Assembly (NCBI GenBank): GCA_028707105.1
Contig: JAQTUY010000016.1
Span: forward strand, 1-19,151
DNA: 19,151 nucleotides
Reading direction: 5' to 3'
Source: Candidatus Omnitrophota bacterium
Lineage (GTDB): Bacteria; Omnitrophota; Koll11; Gygaellales; JAQTUY01
Shown one piece after another: positions 14,195 through 19,151 of the stretch (the stretch's first letter is position 1; each line of letters begins with the position of its first letter). The notes below the pieces were generated by a model. That model was not told where the DNA came from and did no database searches. It saw only the letters and a list, made by a program, of their open reading frames with translations. Both the position numbers and the translations under genes were made by a program.

Positions 14195-15636
14195 ACTTTT
14201 ATTTCCCCCTGGCCGCAGCAATGCATCTCCAATGAAAACTTGCCTTCCCCTTTTTTCCATTTAGCCGGGTATTTTCCCGTCCAACAGGCGGAGCAATAAC
14301 GGTCTTTGGGATACTTGAGGCAGCTAAGCATGCCATCCAGGCTAAGATACCCTAAGCTGTCTACGCCTAAATATTTCCTTATTTTTTCCAGGGACCCGTA
14401 CTTATTGGCGATCAGCTCCGAAGGCTGATGAAAATCGATGCCGTAAAAACACGGGAAACGGTGCGGCGGGCAGGAGATCCTCAAATGCACCTCTTTTACG
14501 CCTGCCTTGCGCAAATTCCGCACGCGGATCTTGGAAGTGGTCCCCCGTACAATAGAATCATCAACGATAATTATACGCTTCCCCCTCAGAATATCGTGCA
14601 GTAGATTAAATTTAACCCTGACCCCCAAGTCCCGGGTATCCTGAACCGGCTGGATAAATGTCCTTCCGACATAGTGGTTACGTATGATACCCATCTCCAG
14701 AGGAATAGCGGACTCCTGGGCATACCCTAACGCCGCGGAGAACCCTGAATCCGGGACCGGGACTACATAATCCGCTTCAACCGGATGTTCTCTTGCCAGT
14801 TGTTCGCCGAAGCGCCGCCTGGCCGCGTGCACATTCTCCCCAAAAATTACCGAGTCCGGACGGGAAAAATAGACGTGCTCAAAAGTGCAAAAAGAAGAAC
14901 GGTCTTTAACTTGCAGTTCCGCGGGGCGCAGGGATTTGATCCCGCCCTTTTTTATCAAGACTATCTCGCCGGGCTGGACATCACGCACGAGTTTTGCCCC
15001 CACCAGGTCAAAAGCGCAGGTCTCCGAAGCCACGCACCAGGAATTACCGATCCTGCCCAGCGAAAGCGGACGGAAACCCAGCGGGTCCCTCACCGCGATC
15101 AGAGTATCGTTACTCATCATCACCAGGGAATACGCGCCCTTTATCCTCTTGAGGGCGTAAATAAGGCTGTCTTCTAATTTACGCGACTTAGCCTTAGCCA
15201 TCAGGTGGATGATTATTTCGGAATCCGTCGTTGTCTGGAATATCGAACCGGACTTTTCCAATTCCTTGCGCAGAAAAAGAGAATTTATAAGATTTCCATT
15301 ATGGGCAATACAGGATGAGCCTTTGGCATAATCTACCAGCAGGGGCTGGGCGTTCTTGATAACGCTCGAGCCGGTAGTCGAATAACGCACGTGACCGACT
15401 GCCATATCGCCTTTAAGCTTTAAGAGAAGATCGTGGTTAAAAACATCATTCACCAGGCCCATGCCCTTATGGACCGATAAATGCCCGGCGTTGTTGACCG
15501 CGATCCCGCAAGCCTCCTGGCCCCGATGCTGTAAAGCATACAGCCCAAGATAGGTAAGCCAGCTGGCTTGTTTACGGTTGGCGATCCCGAATAATCCGCA
15601 GAATTCGCGCGGTTCGTCGTTAATAATATTTTCCAT
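14182..15636 (-). CDS. purF: amidophosphoribosyltransferase, canonical Fe-S type
   Basis: A 484-residue PurF that makes phosphoribosylamine from PRPP and glutamine. The N-terminus MENIINDEPREF precedes Cys13, so a 12-residue propeptide must be removed to expose the catalytic cysteine, as in the Bacillus-type enzyme. The glutaminase domain keeps HRGQEACG (37-44), GHVRYSTTG (81-89), HNGN (112-115) and TTTDSE (135-140). The phosphoribosyltransferase domain has VVPVPDSG (291-298) and the PRPP loop VDDSIVRGTT (358-367). Cys250, Cys389, Cys448 and Cys451 match the four Fe-S ligands of the Bacillus enzyme. The start at 15636 has AAGGGG four bases ahead; the longer in-frame reading would run back through the upstream gene. 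Confidence 0.96.
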   Translation of the reverse strand: MENIINDEPREFCGLFGIANRKQASWLTYLGLYALQHRGQEACGIAVNNAGHLSVHKGMGLVNDVFNHDLLLKLKGDMAVGHVRYSTTGSSVIKNAQPLLVDYAKGSSCIAHNGNLINSLFLRKELEKSGSIFQTTTDSEIIIHLMAKAKSRKLEDSLIYALKRIKGAYSLVMMSNDTLIAVRDPLGFRPLSLGRIGNSWCVASETCAFDLVGAKLVRDVQPGEIVLIKKGGIKSLRPAELQVKDRSSFCTFEHVYFSRPDSVIFGENVHAARRRFGEQLAREHPVEADYVVPVPDSGFSAALGYAQESAIPLEMGIIRNHYVGRTFIQPVQDTRDLGVRVKFNLLHDILRGKRIIIVDDSIVRGTTSKIRVRNLRKAGVKEVHLRISCPPHRFPCFYGIDFHQPSELIANKYGSLEKIRKYLGVDSLGYLSLDGMLSCLKYPKDRYCSACWTGKYPAKWKKGEGKFSLEMHCCGQGEIKVCKK

Positions 15637-15647
15637 AAAGCCCCTTT

Positions 15648-17042
15648 TTAAGGTTCCTCGCCGGTCCAGCAGAAGGTGCACAATTCCTTTTGCGGTAAAC
15701 CGATCGCTTTTACCATATCCTTTAATTTCTGATATTTCAAGGTGGTCAGGCCGATATCTTTCCTGATCCATTCCACCATCTTCTTGTGTTTAGGAGAGTT
15801 TTCATTGATATATTCGCTCAGATCATTTATATCCTCCCCTTCAAGAGCCTTGATCGCCTTGCGGGCGGCCAGTTCGTTGATGCTGCGGGTAGAATAGTTG
15901 AATTTACACGGGAACATCAGCGGCGGACAGGCTATCCTCATATGCACATCCTTAACGCCGCACTCATTAAGCTTCTGGATGGTATAATTCTTAAGCTGCG
16001 TGCCGCGGACTATGGAATCGTCGCAAATAACGATGCGCTTACCCTTGATAATATCGGCGACCGGAATAAGCTTCATCCTGGCGATGGTATCGCGCGTTTC
16101 CTGGGAAACAGGCGTATAGCTGCGGTCAAATCCCGGCGTATATTTTACCAGGCAGCGGCGGAATACCACCCCGGACTCCATGGCATAACCGATGGCGTGG
16201 GTAGTCCCGGAATCGGGGACACCCGAGACCATATCTATTTTAACGTCGTCGTTCCTGGCCAAACAGGCGCCGCATCTTTCCCTGGCCATTTCCACATTGA
16301 CGCCTTCATAAGAAGAAGCGGGAAATCCGGTATATATCCAGAGGAAAGAACATATCTGGCTGCATTTTTTCCCGGGGCGTTTAGGCTTCATGCCCGCGTC
16401 GTTCAACAATACGATCTCTCCGGGCTTGATATCTTTCTTGATCTCAAAACCCAGGTTATTAAAAGCCGTTGTTTCGGAAGTCACCGCCCAATCCCTTCCC
16501 CTCTGGCCTATGATCAGGGGGGTATATCCATACCTGTCCCTGGCGGCATATATCCCCTCCTTACTCAATAAAAGCAGGGAACAGGAGCCTTCGATGCGCG
16601 AAAACATATTTTCAATGCCTTCCACGATGCTCTTGCCGCCGATGATCAATTTAGATACCAGCTCGGTCATATTGACCGTCCCGTTGGTGACTTCGCTGAA
16701 AGATTTGCCTTCCGCGTAAAGTTCCTGCGCGAGTTTGTCGGAATTATCGATAAAACCGTTGGTGACCAGGGCGAACGGGCCGAATTTAGAATGGATAAAA
16801 ATAGGCTGTTCCTCCCTGCCGCTGACTACTCCGATACCCAGCCTGCCCTTCATGGTCTTGTAATCTTCGTTGAATTTTGTCTTGAAATGGCTGCCCCTGA
16901 TGTCGTGGATCTTACGGACCAGCTCATCGCCCCATACCGCCAGTCCGGCGAACTGCGTCCCCAGATGGGAATGATAATTAGTGCCGTAAAAGAGGTCCTC
17001 GCGGCAATCCTTATCCGATACAACCCCGAAAATTCCGCTCAT
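15648..17042 (-). CDS. PurF paralogue with degenerate glutaminase site
   Basis: A 464-residue protein homologous to PurF over its whole length but beginning MSGIFG, so the N-terminal nucleophile Cys is Ser. Other glutaminase residues are also gone: HRGQEA is HLGTQFA (25-31), GHVRYST is IGVVSGRE (70-77), HNGN is TNGF (94-97), and the TDSE motif is NMTE (124-127). The phosphoribosyltransferase half is intact: VSGVPDSG (272-279), SYTPVSQETRD (308-318) and the PRPP loop CDDSIVRGTQ (340-349). Fe-S cysteine positions Cys231, Cys372, Cys455 and Cys458 are kept. It probably still binds PRPP but not glutamine in the usual way. It could be ammonia-dependent, a regulator or partner of PurF, or act on another amine. 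It sits two bases after purQ and 11 bases before purF. Related MSGIFG/MGGFFG proteins are, as I recall, found in other anaerobes. Confidence 0.9.
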   Translation of the reverse strand: MSGIFGVVSDKDCREDLFYGTNYHSHLGTQFAGLAVWGDELVRKIHDIRGSHFKTKFNEDYKTMKGRLGIGVVSGREEQPIFIHSKFGPFALVTNGFIDNSDKLAQELYAEGKSFSEVTNGTVNMTELVSKLIIGGKSIVEGIENMFSRIEGSCSLLLLSKEGIYAARDRYGYTPLIIGQRGRDWAVTSETTAFNNLGFEIKKDIKPGEIVLLNDAGMKPKRPGKKCSQICSFLWIYTGFPASSYEGVNVEMARERCGACLARNDDVKIDMVSGVPDSGTTHAIGYAMESGVVFRRCLVKYTPGFDRSYTPVSQETRDTIARMKLIPVADIIKGKRIVICDDSIVRGTQLKNYTIQKLNECGVKDVHMRIACPPLMFPCKFNYSTRSINELAARKAIKALEGEDINDLSEYINENSPKHKKMVEWIRKDIGLTTLKYQKLKDMVKAIGLPQKELCTFCWTGEEP

Positions 17043-17044
17043 TA

Positions 17045-17848
17045 TTACAATCCTTTCCTGGCGTATTCCACGCCGTTTTTAAATATCGCTAAACCGTCGC
17101 CTGCCTGGCCCTTTAACTTTAAACCCGGCCAGCGGGGATGCTGGACGACATCAACGTGCCTTTCAGGATGCGGCATAAGCCCGAGTATCCTGCCTGTCTC
17201 GTCGCAAATACCGGCGATATTATCCAGCGAGCCGTTAGGATTACAAGGATAACCCGCCAGCCGGCCTTCTTCATCGCAATAACGCAGGACGATCTGGCCG
17301 TTATTTTTCAGCCTATTTAAGACATATTCATCCCTGGTAATGAACTTACCCTCTCCATGCGCCACCGGCAGATAAATGATATCCGTCAGGTCCCTGGTCC
17401 AGACGCATTTTGACCTCTGCGATTCCCTGCTCTTGGCGCGCAGGTATACCCAGCGGTCCTCAAATTTGGCGGAATCGTTCAAGATCAAGCTGGTATCCTG
17501 TTCCAGGCCGGGATGACCGGGCAAAAGCCCGCTTTTAACCAGTATCTGGAAACCGTTGCATATGCCGATGATCAATTTCCCCGCCTGGATGAACTTGCTC
17601 AGGTCGTGGACCAATTTAAACTTTAATTCATTAGCCAGGACTTTGCCCGCGGCGATATCATCTCCATAGCTGAAGCCTCCGGGAATAGCCAGAATCCGGT
17701 AATCATCCAGCTTCTTACTTCCACCCAGGAGCTCATTCACATGCACCAGCTCAGGCAGAGCGCCGGCCAGCTCAAAGGCGAAGAAAGTCTCTTTATCGCA
17801 ATTTGTCCCCGCGGTGCGCAAAACCAGCACCTTTACTTTTTTATTCAT
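17045..17848 (-). CDS. purQ: FGAM synthase glutaminase subunit
   Basis: A 267-residue class I glutamine amidotransferase that releases ammonia for PurL. RTAGTNCDKE (11-20) is the substrate loop, IPGGFSYGDD (55-64) the oxyanion region, GICNGFQ holds the nucleophile Cys97, and MPHPERH gives His227 and Glu229. It is longer than the roughly 225-residue PurQ of Bacillus and fits the longer form used with stand-alone PurL in several phyla. It starts at 17848, overlapping the LOG gene stop as ATGA, and is followed by the PurF paralogue. No PurS was recognised in the window; it may lie upstream of purL. Confidence 0.95.
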   Translation of the reverse strand: MNKKVKVLVLRTAGTNCDKETFFAFELAGALPELVHVNELLGGSKKLDDYRILAIPGGFSYGDDIAAGKVLANELKFKLVHDLSKFIQAGKLIIGICNGFQILVKSGLLPGHPGLEQDTSLILNDSAKFEDRWVYLRAKSRESQRSKCVWTRDLTDIIYLPVAHGEGKFITRDEYVLNRLKNNGQIVLRYCDEEGRLAGYPCNPNGSLDNIAGICDETGRILGLMPHPERHVDVVQHPRWPGLKLKGQAGDGLAIFKNGVEYARKGL

Positions 17849-18507
17849 TTTTTCTTTTTCTTATAAAAATCTTTAATGATCTTTAAGGCTTCTTCGGGAG
17901 TATCGACCAGTTGGAATATATCCAGGTCCTCTTTGCTGATACAGCCATTTTCCAGGACAGAAGCCTTCATCCATTCTATAAGGCCCTTCCAGTAATCCTT
18001 GCCCAGGAGGACGACCGGAAAACGCCCGATGCGCTCTGTCTGGATCAAATTCATGGATTCAAAAAGCTCATCCATGGTCCCGTATCCTCCGGGCACGATC
18101 ACGAATGCCTTGGCATACTTGACGAACATCACCTTACGGCAGAAAAAATAATGAAAGTCCAGCAGGGTCTTCACATATTGGTTAGCCCGCTGTTCCTGCG
18201 GCATCTGGATATTCAAGCCGATGGAATTACCATCCGCTTCCCTGGCGCCCTTATTAGCCGCCTCCATCGCGCCGGGCCCGCCTCCGGTAATAACGGCATA
18301 TCCCGCCTTAGCCAGAAGATACGCGGTCTTTTCCGTAAGTTTATAGAATTTATCATCCCTTTGTATGCGGGCAGAACCGAATATGGACACCGCGGGGCCG
18401 ACCTTGGAGAGGGTCTCAAAGCCCTCGACGAACTCCGCCATGATCCGGAATACTCTCCAGGTCTCTTCGCGCGTAAAATCATCCTGCATCATATCATTCT
18501 TAGCCAT
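17845..18507 (-). CDS. LOG family protein (TIGR00730-type nucleotide phosphoribohydrolase)
   Basis: A 220-residue Rossmann-fold LOG protein. It has SIFGSARI (41-48), GGGPGAMEAANKGARE (75-90) and PGGYGTMDE (139-147), with Arg124/Lys125 in FFCRKVMFVK, the residues linked to substrate binding and catalysis. Relatives cleave nucleoside 5'-monophosphates such as AMP or cytokinin nucleotides to the base and ribose 5-phosphate; old annotations call them lysine decarboxylases, which is wrong. In this operon a nucleotide-salvage or nucleotide-disposal role is the natural guess. The start has GGAG upstream in the 15-base gap after purL. The lysine-rich C-terminus reads into an ATGA overlap with purQ. 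Confidence 0.92.
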   Translation of the reverse strand: MAKNDMMQDDFTREETWRVFRIMAEFVEGFETLSKVGPAVSIFGSARIQRDDKFYKLTEKTAYLLAKAGYAVITGGGPGAMEAANKGAREADGNSIGLNIQMPQEQRANQYVKTLLDFHYFFCRKVMFVKYAKAFVIVPGGYGTMDELFESMNLIQTERIGRFPVVLLGKDYWKGLIEWMKASVLENGCISKEDLDIFQLVDTPEEALKIIKDFYKKKKK

Positions 18508-18522
18508 CTGTCTCCATGGTTG

Positions 18523-19151
18523 TCACCATCTCAAAGGCTTTTGCCAGGCCTCTTTTAGTTCCTTAAGTCCGCTATCGATACAAACCTTGCCGTCAACGCC
18601 GAATACCTTAAATTCCTTTTTATCCGAGATACAACCTATCAGTCCGATAGGCAGTCCTTTTAAGACCCTCTCGAATTGTTTTTGATTCCTCTTTTCAACT
18701 TCCACTATAAACCTGGAATTGGATTCGGAGAACAAAATAAGATCGTTTCGCGTTTGCGGCATCGCGTAAGGCGCCTGCGAAAGAAAAATCTCCATTCCCA
18801 GCCCGCCGGAAAACGCCATCTCCGCGGCAGCCACCGCCAGCCCCCCCTCGGAACAATCGTGCATCGCGCTTATTAACCCCAGGGAAGAAGCGCGGCTAAG
18901 GGCTTTGTAGACCGGACGGGCCTTCTTCGGGAACACTTTAGGCACGTTATTTCCGGTTGAGCCTAAAATATCGTAATACTGCGAACCGCCCAGCTCATCA
19001 TAGGTCTTGCCGACTATATATATCAGGCTGCCCCGGCGCTTAGCGTACATCGAAACCGTATTGCTGATATCCTCCATTACGGATATCGCCGATATCAAAA
19101 GCGTCCCGGGAATAGCCAGGGATCTGCCATGGACCGCGTATTCATTATACA
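18523..19151 (-). CDS. purL: FGAM synthase, large subunit (C-terminal part), cut by window edge
   Basis: The last 208 residues of PurL; the frame is open through the window edge, so its start is not visible and internal TTG/ATG codons are not starts. Seen: YNEYAVHGRSLAIPGTLLIS, GSLIYIVGKTYDELGGSQYY, and AMHDCSEGGLAVAAAEMAF, which are typical of the last ATP-binding and C-terminal domains of PurL. It ends without a glutaminase domain, in agreement with a separate purQ two genes downstream. It makes FGAM from FGAR, ATP and ammonia passed from PurQ. Confidence 0.96.
   Translation of the reverse strand, partial: YNEYAVHGRSLAIPGTLLISAISVMEDISNTVSMYAKRRGSLIYIVGKTYDELGGSQYYDILGSTGNNVPKVFPKKARPVYKALSRASSLGLISAMHDCSEGGLAVAAAEMAFSGGLGMEIFLSQAPYAMPQTRNDLILFSESNSRFIVEVEKRNQKQFERVLKGLPIGLIGCISDKKEFKVFGVDGKVCIDSGLKELKEAWQKPLRW

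Noticed and set aside
14195..14260. Longer N-terminus for PurM
   Set aside because: The extra residues have no PurM homology and are the purF coding region in another frame; the GGGGGA site supports the start at 14194.
15637..15771. Longer N-terminus for PurF
   Set aside because: It would run through the end of the upstream paralogue gene. The 12-residue propeptide before Cys13 and the AAGGGG site support 15636.
15786..16571. A 261-codon plus-strand open frame
   Set aside because: It is fully antisense to the PurF paralogue, whose motifs are clear. It is explained by codon bias in the real gene.
17911..18558. A 215-codon plus-strand open frame
   Set aside because: It is antisense to the LOG gene and shows no family features.
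18523..19151. Purine riboswitch or PurR site controlling the pur operon
   Set aside because: The operon start lies outside the window, so no leader can be examined.

Overview
The window is a gene-dense, moderately GC bacterial segment in which every supported gene lies on the minus strand, so transcription runs from high to low coordinates. It has no rRNA, tRNA, CRISPR array or recognisable transposase gene. Gene content suggests an uncultured Gram-negative-type anaerobe. Clues are an Fe-S-type PurF with a propeptide, a PurF paralogue beginning MSGIFG, a macro-Nudix fusion, a 7TM sensor N-terminus and a signal-peptide glycoside hydrolase. This would fit Omnitrophota or a related candidate phylum, but that is a low-confidence inference from gene style only.

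Region A (19151 down to 10203) is a purine biosynthesis operon in transcription order: purL (cut by the window edge), a LOG-family nucleotide phosphoribohydrolase, purQ, a divergent PurF paralogue with a broken glutaminase site, a canonical purF, purM, purD, an unrecognised exported protein, and purE. Genes overlap or are a few bases apart, so this is very likely one transcript. Its promoter lies outside the window.

Region B (10206 down to 4551) continues without a clear break. It holds a TsaC/Sua5 to low-molecular-weight phosphatase fusion, rpiB, glyA, a dCMP deaminase, nrdR, a DUF151 bifunctional-nuclease-type protein, and an HD-domain CCA/poly(A) tRNA nucleotidyltransferase. The Sua5, phosphatase, RpiB, GlyA order matches the ywlC-ywlE-ywlF-glyA neighbourhood of Firmicutes. 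The set serves one-carbon supply, dUMP supply, control of ribonucleotide reductase, and tRNA t6A and CCA-end maturation.

Region C (4038-4550) is the only long gene-free stretch, and the most unusual part. About 470 bp is almost wholly made of two large imperfect palindromes that share an 11-bp end motif. It looks like a non-autonomous mobile element or a large structured RNA, and it carries the likely promoter of region D.

Region D (4037 down to 1) holds a macro-domain/Nudix fusion, an exported clan GH-A glycoside hydrolase, a STAS anti-sigma antagonist, an alpha/beta hydrolase, and the N-terminal membrane part of a 7TM sensor protein that runs off the window. ATGA stop/start overlaps recur in all three coding regions and point to translational coupling.
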